Shown: positions 34,001 to 43,391, counted from the first letter of the stretch. The stretch is 64,000 bases of DNA from Alitta virens (GCA_932294295.1 OW028582.1:2578015-2642014); one strand, 5' to 3'. Numbers and translations are program-made. Notes: a model not told the origin generated them from the sequence alone.

Positions 34001-36118
34001 CAGATAGTTTGATATAAGGGCTGTTCCATTTAAAAAAGGGGAGGGCAGACCTGAAGATTTTTCAGATATTGGGAGGAGGGGGGGGGGGTATGGGCAAAAC
34101 TGATATATCTTGGGGGAGGGGGGGGGGGGGTTGTTGACCAGTATTTTCTTAATATCTTAATTCAGAAATAAGTAAGGGTGGGGGGGGGGGGGTCTGTCAA
34201 AAACCAGGGGGACGGGTTCTGAAATTTTCCAGGTCCACCCACCCTCTTTTTAAAATGGAACAGCCCTCAGTGAATTTTAATCCACAACGATGTCTTTTTT
34301 CTCAAAGCAGCTGGTCGTGGAGAATGGGATATTCTTAATATTCCGTGGAAGTTTCACTAACAGTGCATTTTAAATATGGAATGACTGCAATTGTAATTTT
34401 TTTGGAAAGTATTATTCCAAAGTGCATTATTCGCATATTATAGTCTTTTGATTCAGAAGTATTTGAATAATATTAGGCTACAACAGGGGGCACCACTGCA
34501 TGAGAATTGCTGTAACAGTGCCACCTGGTGTGACATTAGTTGCACTACAATGCCTTACAATCAACATTAGAAAATTGATATATTTTTCTCTAAACCTCTA
34601 AATAACCTTTATGTACTGGTGCTTCAAGTATACTATACTTTAAATTCTCCACATTGCAAGTGTTTGTGGTATTTCAGGCCAATGCGAAGATCTGCTACGA
34701 AGCCATGAAGAAGGTTCGCGGATTGAAGCCAGTTATGCCACAGGGTGCTATGTATATGATGGTAAGTGCTTTTAGCAGCTGGTTGGTCTAGAGGTAAGAC
34801 GCTCGCCTGCTCCTCTGAAGGACCCGGTGTTCAATCCCAGGCCCGGGCACACTTCATAAGCAACATCCCAGCAGCTGGATGTCGTTCGGATGAGACGTTG
34901 AATTGGCAGTCCCTTGTACTCATTGTCTATGCTGAGGCAAGTAAAAGATCCCACCCATGGGGTAAATGTGTACATGGGTGCACTCCTCCTCCTCTCTCAC
35001 CTCATCAATCAACCCTCGATAGCGGCAAGAACTTGCCTTAGAGGGCTGCACTTTCCATATCTATGTATCTATCATTGTCCCTTAATGACTGATGGAATAT
35101 TTTCATAACTATTCTCGAGCTCCGCACATACTTACTGATCTTTAGCTGATCGGATCTTCTCACGACACTTTAAAAAAAAGTCGGTAGGTCGAAAATTAAA
35201 AAATTAAATAAGATTTCATATTAAATAACAATTGGACTGATCATTTCATTTTTGTGTCCGCTCATTTCTCATATCAACAAATACAAGAAATTGAAGTTAA
35301 ATAATGGTCGCCCAAATAAAATAAAATGAAAATTATGCGCTTGTTAGGTTTATTTGGCTATTGTATATGTTATATGGTTTGTTAACATGGGTTTATTATT
35401 CTCACAGATCGGTATTGACATGGAGAAATTCCCAGAATTCAAGACTGATCTAGAATTCACAGAGAGGCTCGTGACTGAACAATCAGTTTTCTGTTTGCCT
35501 GCAAAGGTACGCTTGAATTATCCAGTTTTTATTGTTTATTAATTGCAAATGTAATATGATGTTTATTACTTAGCTTTAATATTTAGCATTTCAATGAGAA
35601 ATAACAGAGGGCGCTGCGACTGCCGCAGATAAAGAACAAAGTGATGACATCATCTATTGTAACAAAAATGACATCATTAAATTGATGATGTCATCCAAGT
35701 TGGATGATCCAACAGTATTTATTTCTGTGTCACTGTTATAGAAATAGAAATAATGGTTAGACTGTTGTATGTAGCCTAATGGTCCATCAAAATGTTGCTA
35801 AGGACGCTCCGACAGCAATACAACATATATCGTAGGAGGGTTTCCTCAATTTGAAATTAATACTATGGAAATAATTTGATTTCTGGTTCATCTGTTTCTT
35901 TGTACACTTTGTGTTTCCAATTTCCTAACTATTTTATGTATTCTTTTACTTCATTTCAGTGTTTCCAATTCCCTAACTATTTCCGCGTTGTCTTGACGGT
36001 CCCGGTGAACAAACTGATCGAGGCTTGTCAGAGGATCACGGAATTTTGCGCGGATCATTATCGAATGAAGGAAGATGGCGATACAAATGACGTTAATAGC
36101 ATGATGATTCTGGAATAA
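27909..36118 (+). CDS. TAT: Tyrosine aminotransferase, nine coding exons
   Basis: PLP-dependent, fold-type I enzyme (EC 2.6.1.5) that moves the amino group of tyrosine to 2-oxoglutarate, the first step of tyrosine breakdown in the cytosol. Coding parts are 27909-28062, 29314-29418, 29830-30056, 32520-32711, 33326-33478, 33863-33991, 34678-34761, 35408-35506 and 35960-36118. All introns are GT-AG and all junctions keep frame, giving 433 residues against about 454 in mammals, the difference being mainly at the N-terminus. Seen in the protein: NNPSNPCG (188-195), D220 and Y223 of the cofactor pocket, Schiff-base lysine K253 in [13 protein letters not shown], phosphate-contact R261, and carboxylate-binding R390. 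The first exon starts at an acceptor and has no in-frame stop before the ATG, so a coding upstream exon cannot be excluded. No break is seen; probably functional. Confidence 0.96.
28185..28320 (+). repeat. Dispersed repeat W with CTCF-like core, copy 1
   Basis: In TAT intron 1, TACCAGAGGGCGCTGCTACTG is followed by GCAGATAAAG and a GATGACATCATC palindrome. The same order occurs at 35,603-35,715 in the last TAT intron. The GGGCGC-centred word fits a CTCF consensus with one mismatch; binding is only inferred. Confidence 0.5.
28900..29025 (+). repeat. VNTR in TAT intron 1, about 32-36 bp x 3-4
   Basis: The unit contains ATCATGTACTTACCATGTAT followed by a variable number of CAT triplets. Copies differ mainly in ATC/CAT number, as expected from slippage. 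Confidence 0.85.
29314..29418 (+). CDS. TAT: TAT coding exon 2
   Basis: Encodes the end of G52 through I86 and starts G87; DPTVFGNLP and NGYAPSIG are TAT hallmarks. Acceptor TATATTTCAG, donor GTACGA; phase 1 at both ends. Confidence 0.95.
29521..29829 (+). repeat. Tandem duplication carrying the exon 3 acceptor
   Basis: Blocks 29,521-29,674 and 29,673-29,829 share AGTGCTATAGTTTTAG, TTTTTATGTCCT and TTGAATTTCAATAATAG and both end in a pyrimidine tract plus CCATAG. The downstream CCATAG is the real exon 3 acceptor; the upstream one (about 29,674) is a potential cryptic acceptor that would bring in an immediate stop. Confidence 0.85.
29830..30056 (+). CDS. TAT: TAT coding exon 3
   Basis: Residues 88-162, including [11 protein letters not shown] (the cofactor phosphate loop region) and [14 protein letters not shown]. 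Acceptor CTTCCATAG, donor GTAAGT. The acceptor and polypyrimidine tract are the second copy of a 152-155-bp tandem duplication. Confidence 0.96.
30409..30624. mobile_element. hAT-like MITE G in TAT intron 3
   Basis: The ends CAGTGTTCCTGGGAGGTCAT and TCCTAGCTGGAACACTG are inverted; inside are ACCATGCCCGA words and GGTGCCCTAAT. Relatives are at 44,585-44,805 and 54,776-55,139. The 5-bp-plus CAGTG ends suggest hAT, but no clean 8-bp duplication was seen. Confidence 0.65.
31283..31700. mobile_element. Old MITE in TAT intron 3 with nested CAGACAT MITE
   Basis: Outer block: AGTGCAGTATGGCGGACCC (31,291) and a GTCATACATTGAATTCAAGC stretch (31,627) match parts of the MITE at 37,483-37,806. Inside, 31,380-31,534 has ends CAGACATCCCAACT and AGTTGGCATGTCTG with two ATTCCGGGTC-type words, a separate small MITE; AAAGTA occurs on both flanks. 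Confidence 0.5.
32520..32711 (+). CDS. TAT: TAT coding exon 4
   Basis: Residues 163-226, with NNPSNPCG and the IIGDEIY motif whose Asp (D220) pairs with the PLP ring nitrogen in this family. Acceptor AAATTTCAG, donor GTAAGT; phase 0. Confidence 0.96.
32844..33128. mobile_element. MITE N in TAT intron 4
   Basis: Ends AGGATTGCAATTTGAAATAG and CAAATTTCAATCCC are inverted. Internal CTCACGCAAAATCATCTTTG / AACTTTGCGTGAGC words form secondary inverted pairs. The same element is at 43,039-43,389. Confidence 0.7.
33326..33478 (+). CDS. TAT: TAT coding exon 5 (PLP lysine)
   Basis: Residues 227-277, with [19 protein letters not shown]253 is the Schiff-base lysine. Acceptor TTTGCAG; the donor GTGCGT is weaker than its neighbours but keeps frame. 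Phase 0. Confidence 0.96.
33720..33812. mobile_element. Right-end fragment of hAT-like MITE T
   Basis: GTACCGGTACAAACGGTATA followed by GAGAACCGGTGTGCAGCCCTA is the right terminus of the element complete at 42,636-43,028. It lies in TAT intron 5, 50 bp before the exon 6 acceptor. Confidence 0.65.
33863..33991 (+). CDS. TAT: TAT coding exon 6
   Basis: Residues 278-320, with [20 protein letters not shown]. Acceptor GTCGTTTAG, donor GTAGGA; phase 0. A poly-G-rich MITE follows in the intron. Confidence 0.95.
34018..34266. mobile_element. Poly-G-rich MITE in TAT intron 6
   Basis: Ends GGGCTGTTCCATTTAAAA and TTTTAAAATGGAACAGCCC are inverted; three G runs of 8-13 lie within. Isolated ends of this family occur at 23,512, 31,711 and 55,902. 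Target duplication unclear. Confidence 0.75.
34678..34761 (+). CDS. TAT: TAT coding exon 7
   Basis: Residues 321-348, ending in the conserved PQGAMYMM. Acceptor TATTTCAG, donor GTAAGT. A SINE B begins about 12 bp after the donor. Confidence 0.95.
34774..35073 (+). mobile_element. SINE B, complete, in TAT intron 7
   Basis: Full head (A box TGGTCTAGAGGTAAGACGC, B box GTTCAATCCCAGG), body with CATCCCAGCAGCTGGATGTC, 3' end AGAGGGCTGCACTTTCC and a TATC-type tail. The sense-strand reference copy for the family. It begins about 12 bp past the exon 7 donor. Confidence 0.85.
35100..35290. repeat. MITE Z fragment in TAT intron 7
   Basis: GATCTTTAGCTGATCGGATC, then GGTCGAAAATTAAAAAATTA and a TTAAATAACAATTGG stretch match the repeats at 46,500 and 47,100. 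Confidence 0.5.
35408..35506 (+). CDS. TAT: TAT coding exon 8
   Basis: Residues 349-381, with [17 protein letters not shown], a signature of the TAT C-terminal domain. Acceptor TTCTCACAG, donor GTACGC; phase 0. Confidence 0.95.
35595..35720 (+). repeat. Dispersed repeat W, copy 2
   Basis: ACAGAGGGCGCTGCGACTG, GCAGATAAAG and two GATGACATCATC-like palindromes in TAT intron 8, aligned with 28,190-28,315. The CTCF-like core is less complete than in copy 1. Confidence 0.5.
35960..36118 (+). CDS. TAT: TAT coding exon 9 and stop
   Basis: Residues 382-433 and TAA. It holds R390 ([10 protein letters not shown]), the substrate carboxylate arginine. The last 15 or so residues are not conserved. The first 24 bp of the exon have a near-identical copy 48 bp upstream in the intron (35,912-35,935). 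Confidence 0.94.
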   Translation, partial: CFQFPNYFRVVLTVPVNKLIEACQRITEFCADHYRMKEDGDTNDVNSMMILE

Positions 36119-36925
36119 AAAAGGAACGCAAAAGAACTGCATTACTTAAAGGACTGCAGCAGCAACAAAAAATATAAAAAAACTAAAAAAAAACTAAAAA
36201 ATACGATTATAATTATTGCACACCAGGTGCTTGTCTTTCATTAGTGATACAGCGATGCAGTTGTAAATACCAAAAAGACTTTGTGAAATTAGAAGCAAAT
36301 ATTTTCTCTTCTTGCGCACTTGATTGTACATAGGTAATTTTGTTACCATGGCGATTGTATTTACTTAGTCTTATAGTCCGCTGTTATACATACCTCGGTG
36401 GTGCATTACTTACTAGAAGTATTCTGTTAGTTTCCTAGTGATTACAAAAAAAAAATCAAACTCGAGGGGCCATTGGAATATGTTTGTGAATCGAAACGGC
36501 AATAGGTAATTATTCCTTGTTCGCTAGTGTGTTAATTTGTAACCTGCAAGTACTTTTTATTACAAACAATATGATGTGTGTGTTGAAATTTAATCTATTT
36601 GAAGCTTTTTAAACTACGTGTTACAATTTAGTTCTTTTGGAAGCTTTTAAGACTTTCACCTTTGACTGTAAATAAGGAAAACGTCCATCGGTGTGTGTCA
36701 GAGGTCATGTACGGCAAGATCCATATTGAAGCGTGTTCCAGTATTCATATATCTTCATGAGATATTCTTGATAGAATATAATAATAAATCTTGATAATGT
36801 GTTAGAATATATCTTGATAAGATATTATACTATATCTTCATAATATTATAATATATCTTGATAAGATATTATACTATATCTTCATAATATTATAATATAT
36901 CTTGATAAGATATTATCAATCTGAA
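36119..36925 (+). other. TAT: TAT 3' UTR candidate with 44-bp tandem repeat
   Basis: Untranslated sequence after the stop. The first AATAAA is at 36,783-36,788, a plausible poly(A) signal. Starting there, ATATCTTGATAAGATATTAT-type units repeat about three times at 44-45-bp spacing (36,808, 36,853 and 36,897). ATTAAA at 37,151 and AATAAA at 40,289 are alternative, more distant signals. Confidence 0.4.
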
Positions 36926-37251
36926 TCTCATCTAAATGTTATTCTGGGACGGGGAAAGAATTTGTTTGTTGGCTTTATATGCGTATCGATCTGACGTTAG
37001 TTGTATGATGTGATACCCGTAACTATGTTTTGTCAGAGCTGTTTTGAACATACGACTGATATATTGTATTCTTAGATATAACTTGGGCTGAGTTGAATGA
37101 AAGTTGCTAGAATTCTGTATTCATATAGTCAATAGAAAGTTGCTGTTTTAATTAAAAAAATTCATGTTGAAAACATGTTAGGTAACTTTCTATATACTAT
37201 TTGTAACATTAAATAGGGCAATGTACAAACCAAATTTCCTCAATGAGGATA

Positions 37252-37282
37252 ACAGAGTATCTATCTATCTATTTATCTATCT
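37252..37282. repeat. (TATC)n microsatellite
   Basis: A short ATCTATCTATCTATTTATCT run preceded by CAAATTTCCTCAATGAGGAT, which looks like the 3' end of a LINE or SINE on the + strand. Confidence 0.6.
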
Positions 37283-37482
37283 AAAGCATATTCAGGGCCC
37301 ATCCTAGAGCAATGCAAGCGGTAGTTAAAACTACTTGGGAGTAGATTAAAAAAATGTCTTTAGTTTGGAAAACGGGATATCTAAGCAATAATAAGCCCCT
37401 TGTTGGACCCCGCGCATGGTAGGTCCGGCCCTGAGCTGCATATTTTGCCTATTTTGTTGACATATATTAATAAGGGGGAAAA

Positions 37483-37806
37483 AGTGCAGCATGGCATACT
37501 CAGATTTATGACCATATTTAGCAAGCCTCGTTGCCAAGCATATTACGTCAAATGCTTGAATTCAGTGTATGATGTCACAATACAGGACGGTGGTTTTCAT
37601 GTTCACAGTAAGAACGCAGTCCATCTTCAGTTTATTTTATTTTTTCATGGGCACTGCTGCCCAAAAACCCCTATACTCTACACACGTTATCAAATTGTGC
37701 CAGGATATGTATCTTATCCCAAAAGAAAAAAGTGACATTATTTCATATTCTATTGACGCCAAATTTGGTCATAAAGTTGGGACCGCTATCCTGCACTATA
37801 CGCAAT
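37483..37806. mobile_element. MITE between TAT and PLCG1
   Basis: Left AGTGCAGCATGGCATACTCA..ATTTATGACCATATTT and right AAATTTGGTCATAAAG..TATCCTGCACT are inverted, about 45-bp imperfect arms. The interior GAATTCAGTGTATGATGTCA matches the TAT intron 3 element in opposite orientation. Confidence 0.6.
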
Positions 37807-38440
37807 AAGGGACCTTCGGAAACTGTGCTTATCTGTGCTTACCTGAGGTTACCTGAGGTTACCTGTTATCTTACATCTTGTTATGTAATATGTACGCTAT
37901 ATTTTTATTTTTCACACAATGGAAACTCGTAGTGAATTGGTTATATCTCGGGATAGGAGCCAATGTGCATTTGTAACTATTTAAAAAGTTTTGAATTGTT
38001 AGATCTGATTATATATACATCAAGAACTGCAAGTCAGGAAAATGTCATTTTTTATTATACATACTGGAGCATAATTATAATATTAATTACGTATTGAATA
38101 CGATTGTAATATATATCTAAGAAACTTTTTTAAATTTCCGTTTACCTTTACTCAGCAATTGTAAATGGTATTTGTCATTTTACATCAATATACTTCGTTT
38201 TTTTAGTTAAGTCCAATTTTTATTCCATGACGTAGACAGGATTATTGCTTAATGTAGAAAAATCTTAGCACGAAATATCAACAATTTATAGTGCGTCAGA
38301 CCAGGAAAAATAGTGAATGCATAGTACTAATGTCCACCAGTATTCAGAAATACATATTTTACACTCCTACCTCCACAGAAGTTATTTTAATGTCATAACT
38401 TGCCCTGATATTACCTCCTCATCGGCTCTCAAGAAAATTC
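37807..38440. other. Spacer, no gene seen
   Basis: CTTACCTGAGGTTACCTGAG is a small 10-bp tandem at 37,839-37,864. Nothing coding is recognised. Confidence 0.5.
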
Positions 38441-38448
38441 AGATTCTA

Positions 38449-38600
38449 CATGGCCAAAGGTGCCACGTGCGTTTTCTATGCGAAGGATAAACGCATAGAA
38501 AACGCATGGTTTTTGCCTTATTATAATGAGGTGAAAACCACGCATTGTCTATTGCGTTTATTCAAACGCATGGAAAACACACGTGGCACATTTGGCCATG
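38449..38600. mobile_element. Palindromic MITE P
   Basis: Left arm CATGGCCAAAGGTGCCACGT, right arm ending CACATTTGGCCATG; the arms have several compensating and non-compensating changes. TA precedes the left end. Confidence 0.8.
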
Positions 38601-39690
38601 TGATATCAATGACCAATCAGGAATTGTTTCGTTTTTACGTGAGGTTGTACACATGACTAATTAACAAAGCTCATTTATAAAAGGGATCAATATCTGTATA
38701 AATAGAATGGTGTATATGTATATGTATATATTATATATATTAAAATACATTTTGTATATTATCCTACAGTATGTAATTAAATTTCTTATAGAGCTCTAAG
38801 TATCTATTTGTATAAGTATCGTGTTTATATCTGAAATGCAAAGCATTTATGATTTTATTTACATTATTCAAAATTATACGTACAGCGGATAGTTTTTCAG
38901 GATCTGATTTAAAGATGTGTATTATCTGAATGATGGAAGTCCACAAGGACCAAAATGTTTGATAGATAGCGCGTTGTCGTTTAAAATGAGGCTGAGAGCC
39001 TAATTAACTGGTTGCCTAGGTGATAATTCAAATATTGTGTGATTTACATTGCTGTTCAATGTGTTTATGATGCGTAATATGACGAGGCAGATTGTGATGA
39101 ACGATGAGGTTGAAATTGGCAACTAATTTTGTGAGAATATTGGTTGATTGATTATATAGGACCAGTTTGTGTTGGCTGAGGGCATTCCGTCTGAAAGTGT
39201 GCTTTAAAAAATGTAATATGACAAGAAAGCAATCAGCGACGAGCTTGGTAAATTTGTAATTTGTTAGTATGTGAGAATTCAAGGTAGTCAATTTGAAGGG
39301 TAAATGAAGTTGGCATTAAGTTGGGTTTCGGAAACAGTCAATGGTAGAATTGCTTTATTAATGTACAAAATAGCACTAACGACTAGTAGAAAATTACAAG
39401 TGTCAAAATATGTAAAAATAGTTTGTCTCATTTGCTTATAAATCACAGCTCGGACTGTTTGTTGTTCATGCAACGTGTGTAAATATGCATAAAAAACTTT
39501 GCACTTGATTTGAATGACTTTTTGTGTTAAGAAATAGATTTATTTAGATGCAGTACAAAGATGTAACTCATCAAAAAATGAAATAAAAGAAGTTTAGAAA
39601 AGAGTGACACTATAAATTATATAATTTTAAATGTGAACTAAAGTGTTGCATCCTTAAATTGTTGTACACTGTGGACTTCCTTCTATACAT
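38601..39690. other. AT-rich spacer, no gene seen
   Basis: Several 60-90-codon minus-strand frames exist but show no conserved motif and overlap AT-rich sequence. No repeat is recognised apart from a short TATATG run near 38,715. Confidence 0.5.
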
Positions 39691-39698
39691 TCTAAGAG

Positions 39699-39894
39699 CA
39701 CTGGCGGATCCAGGGGGGGGGGGGGCATTTGGACCATGCCCCCCCCCCCCCCTGTACCAGTCTTAATGTCTAATCATGGCCTATGAAATGACTGACAGGG
39801 ACATCTTTCAATATGATTTTGGCTATCCCCCACCATCCCCCCTTAGAGTCTTGCCCCCCCCCCCCCTGTAGAGTCAAGGCTGGATCCGCCAGTG
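39699..39894. mobile_element. hAT-like MITE H with perfect 8-bp duplication
   Basis: Ends CACTGGCGGATCCAG and CTGGATCCGCCAGTG, with TCTAAGAG at 39,691-39,698 and again at 39,895-39,902. Poly-G and poly-C runs sit just inside each end. The clean duplication shows this family moves by hAT chemistry. Confidence 0.88.
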
Positions 39895-39902
39895 TCTAAG
39901 AG

Positions 39903-40430
39903 CAGTTATAATAAGATTGTTGGCTGCTGACAATCAAAAATATTAGGGATATTAATAGCATGTGCTGTATAAATTATGTTGCATAGTTCTTATTCATAGT
40001 ATTTAGTTGTCTGCATGGTTTGTATTTTAGTTTAAAAAATATTAATTTGCAATATTGTTATTTATTTACAAAATATATTCTCCTAGCTGATATTCTCCTA
40101 GTATGCGAAACTTTCCAGGCAAAAAGATAACATTAGGACATTATATATTATATTGGGACTTAAGAATTCTGGGACCATATATATGCAATATATACAATAA
40201 TGGCATCATGACTATAAAATTGTAATATTATGTACAATAGGACGTTATTTGACCATTAATTATGGTGTATTGTATATGCTTTGAAAACAATAAAGATGCT
40301 AAGACATTAAAGTTACTTGAACATTTATATTTTACTTCAAATGATTTTTTAATTTCATAAGCTAGTATATGGTTCAGACTGGTATGACGTATACTCTCCC
40401 TTTAACCAAATTGAGTTACAATTGGTAAAG
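39903..40430. other. Spacer, no gene seen
   Basis: AT-rich. A TATATTATATTGGGAC / ACCATATATATGC stretch repeats loosely at 40,140-40,190. AATAAA at 40,289-40,294. Confidence 0.5.
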
Positions 40431-40439
40431 GGGCAACAA

Positions 40440-40788
40440 ACAGCTGGCCCTTCCCCCTCCCCCTTCTGAGCTACTTATATACGCCGCCGCAGAAAACAAG
40501 AAAAGTTACATGTGGCGCCCCCTGGTGGTTCTTACGTAAACGCGAGACGGCGCCGCAGTCTGCCAAAGTTTACAAGAGTGATCATCAGTGAGCAGGAAGC
40601 TGATCCAACTTTTATTGCTTCTGGGAAGCCTCATTAGGCAACATGACTGCTAAAAATGCCTCCTGATACTTTATTGCCACATTTTGAAAGTGTTGAAGCA
40701 GTTACAATGCGAGACATGTCTGATTTAGGCAGTTTGGACGGCTGAATCGCCTCGCTTTTTTTGCCGAAATTCACAGAACTGATCCAAC
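40440..40788 (+). promoter_or_regulatory. PLCG1: CpG-rich promoter / 5' UTR of PLCG1
   Basis: An abrupt change to CpG-rich sequence (CGCCGCCGCAG, ACGCGAGACGGCGCCGC) right before the PLC-gamma start codon. Includes the CTCF-like motif at 40,513-40,528. No TATA box at a sensible distance is obvious, so a dispersed CpG-type start is likely. The transcription start is not determined. Confidence 0.6.
40513..40528 (-). promoter_or_regulatory. CTCF-like motif
   Basis: Minus strand CCACCAGGGGGCGCCA matches the core CTCF consensus at every constrained position. It lies about 260 bp upstream of the PLC-gamma ATG. Actual occupancy is inferred from motif and promoter setting only. Confidence 0.6.
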
Positions 40789-40975
40789 ATGGCGTTGGCG
40801 AATGGAGGCGGCTCTGTCTCCGATGTGACGAGGATTTTGCAGATTCTAGAGCGAGGTCTGGTCCTCACTAGATTCTACAATCGCCGCAGACCAGAGAGGA
40901 GAGCATTCCAAGTGAAATTGGAGACGAGACAGCTGATTTGGGTGCGAGTAGCTGGTGGCAGGCCCGAGGGAATAG
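40789..40975 (+). CDS. PLCG1: Phospholipase C gamma, first coding exon
   Basis: Encodes the first 62 residues plus one base (phase 1, donor GTGAGC). RPERRAFQVKLETRQLIW (34-51) is the N-terminal PH-domain segment of PLC-gamma, matched closely in vertebrate PLCG1, with ILERGLVLTRFY just before. An in-frame TGA at 40,780-40,782 directly before the ATG fixes the start. The full protein (about 1,200-1,300 residues) hydrolyses PIP2 to IP3 and DAG after recruitment to phosphotyrosine by its SH2 domains; those exons are outside or unseen. PLCG2 cannot be fully excluded in vertebrate terms, but invertebrates normally have one gene. Confidence 0.9.
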
Positions 40976-42160
40976 GTGAGCAAGAAATATTGTGAACTTA
41001 TCAACTCTGCCAGCTTTGGTGACTTGATTGACAGTAATCAAACCAGAGTTATTGTCAATGTTATTTGTGTTGTTTTGTTGTATTTCATGCTTTCTGGTTT
41101 CTGTACTTTTGTCACACTTATTTTGTGCTACATTAATTGCTGTATGTGTGCACATGTCAGTATTGCCACTCTCCAATAGTACAGTACAACACACAATTGG
41201 ACTTTTTAACAAGTCAATTTTGTCATATGATCTCATTTTGACAGCACTATGATGGGTTGATTCAGCAGTTTATACTCTGCACTCGTAGACTCTAAATCAG
41301 GGTCACAATATTTCACGTTTCTGATGATAGTGTCTTGTCTGTATATCCGTAAAGAAAAGCATTAAACAAACACTTGAAACTTGTACTCTGCTGAAACAGC
41401 AATTTAAAGTTAGAAAATACCACTTTAGTATCTCAGCATACTGCACACACAGCTTGTGGTAATTCCAAAGAACTTCACTCGTAGTTTAAATGTTGAGGAT
41501 GGGATGGGAGCGTTTTCATGCTAATCAGATATGTACCCCCACTATTGGGTCCAATGTATGGTACATGCAGAAGTACAAGAAAAATTTATATACATGTAAT
41601 AATAATATTGAGCGACCTGATGATGACTATAGCTGACCGAGGCAGATGTAATGATGAGAGGTTTGAGTCAATATCACGGTCACATTTTGCCCAGGAAAGG
41701 GTTTTTCAGCTTACAAGTACACAGTGCAAATTGAATGCAATGTAATACAATACGTGATCTTTATTCGATACATCACATCCTAATATGATCATAAATAAAA
41801 AGCATAGAACATAACGTGAAGAACTGATCATGTTACCTCACCTATTGCGGAGCTGTCCGATTAATATGTTCCACTCACTGAGGTTGACCAAAGTTTTAAA
41901 ATTCTGTGTTTAAAGTTTTACTTTAATGGGGAGTAAATTTGGACTCATCATCACAATAGTCTGAGCTATATTTTCATGTCTCGTCAATACATTAACATCT
42001 TATTTTATTTGCATCGTTTCAAGCTTTACATGTAAACCTGTTATTACATTTCAACTTTTGTAGCCTATGTTAATAATATGCCATGTTATCCTTAATATAT
42101 ACTTCAACGGAAATATCAACAAGGTCAGAATGGTGCTTTTTGACAGACAAACTTGACTTT
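40976..42160. other. Start of PLCG1 intron 1, no second exon seen
   Basis: No sequence encoding the expected PH-domain continuation (IREIKEIRPG-type) was recognised here or further on. A probable minus-strand LINE 3' end (CTTTATTCGATACATCACAT) is at about 41,757. Confidence 0.5.
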
Positions 42161-42164
42161 TGAA

Positions 42165-42480
42165 AAGCCATTATAGAGTTATGAAACATTGTGCTTAGCT
42201 ATAAAATGTTCTAAGACAATGGCGATTTTGTGTATTTTAGCATAATAGTTAAGTTTTTTTATCAATGATAATGGTCTGTAGAAGCAATAATTTAGATGGG
42301 GACGGCAGGAGGTTTCCTTAATGTCCTCTCGACTCCGTTAATGTCATGGTTGTGACGAGCAGTAAAAGCCATCATAGAGTTATGAAACATTGTGCTTAGC
42401 TATAAAATGTTGTAAGACAATGGCGATTTTCATAATGTCATGGTTGTGACGAGCAGTAAAAGCTGTGAACAATATTTGGA
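42165..42480. repeat. Tandem duplication in PLCG1 intron 1
   Basis: AAAGCCATTATAGAGTTATG through GACAATGGCGATTTT (42,173-42,231) recurs at 42,366-42,430, and ATGTCATGGTTGTGACGAGC at 42,342 recurs at 42,436, consistent with an imperfect, roughly 195-bp and 94-bp nested duplication. Confidence 0.75.
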
Positions 42481-42635
42481 AAGCGTGATAACGTTGACAA
42501 CTAGACATTCCGTGTTGTTGTAAATCTATCAGAACCTGTTTGTAGTGTGATCCTCATAAATGTAACATTTGATGAATGCGGTGATCTCTGGTAGGCTACG
42601 GTGGTAATCACTTCAGTATGATAGTACATCATTAC

Positions 42636-43028
42636 TAGGGCTGTACACCTTTATCTTTAAAACGATGCGATATGTATCGTGCCACAGTAAAACCGATATT
42701 ATATGTACCATGATACTTATCATTAAGCCCTATCAATATGAGAATTAAACAAAACCTACAGTAATGACAATTAACAATGAAATATTATGAATAAATCTCC
42801 GCAGAATAATTTCAGACTGCTGTTAAACGTCATCGCAATTAAAGTAGGCTGGTATTTTTCTCCAAAAACACTAGAACATCTGGGTAGCAGGTGCTTGTTT
42901 ATTCAAAAACGCCGATCTGTATATCGTTTTAAATATTGTATTGTTATTATGAATATCAATTCCCAATACCCATATCGTAATCACTGTACCGGTACAAACG
43001 GTATATTGAGAACCGGTGTACAGCCCTA
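42636..43028. mobile_element. hAT-like MITE T, complete
   Basis: Ends TAGGGCTGTACACC and GGTGTACAGCCCTA, flanked by ATCATTAC (42,628-42,635) and ATTATTAC (43,029-43,036), an 8-bp duplication with one mismatch. CGGTTTTACTG- and GTACCGGTAC-type palindromes inside. Other copies: 33,720-33,812, 45,735-45,846 and 53,170-53,556. Confidence 0.8.
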
Positions 43029-43038
43029 ATTATTACCA

Positions 43039-43389
43039 GGGATTTTAATTTGAAATAGGCTACGCGAGTGACCAGCCGCTCACGCAAAATCTTCTTTGGT
43101 AACTTTGCGTGAGCTCCTGCTCGCAGAATTGAATCAATGGTGTATATAAACAGTTATACCAAGCTTTGAATAAGCAAGAGTTCAATTGCAATCTAAAGTA
43201 TAGCTTATATAAGATAGGTTTTCCTTTTAAAGTTAGATTGCAAGACAGTTGAAAGTAGTTCTGCGACCCCTTTATCGAAACAACTCACGCTGACTCTTAA
43301 CTTTTGCGTTCTGCGTGAACAAGTAAATGCTCACGCAAAATCACATTCACCTGAGCTCAGCGTGAACGCTCACGTCAAATTTCAATCCC
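43039..43389. mobile_element. MITE N, second copy
   Basis: Ends GGGATTTTAATTTGAAATAG and GTCAAATTTCAATCCC; same internal order as 32,844-33,128 plus an extra block with repeated CTCACGCAAAATC words near 43,320-43,345. It starts 11 bp after MITE T and ends next to MITE M. Confidence 0.75.
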
Positions 43390-43391
43390 TG

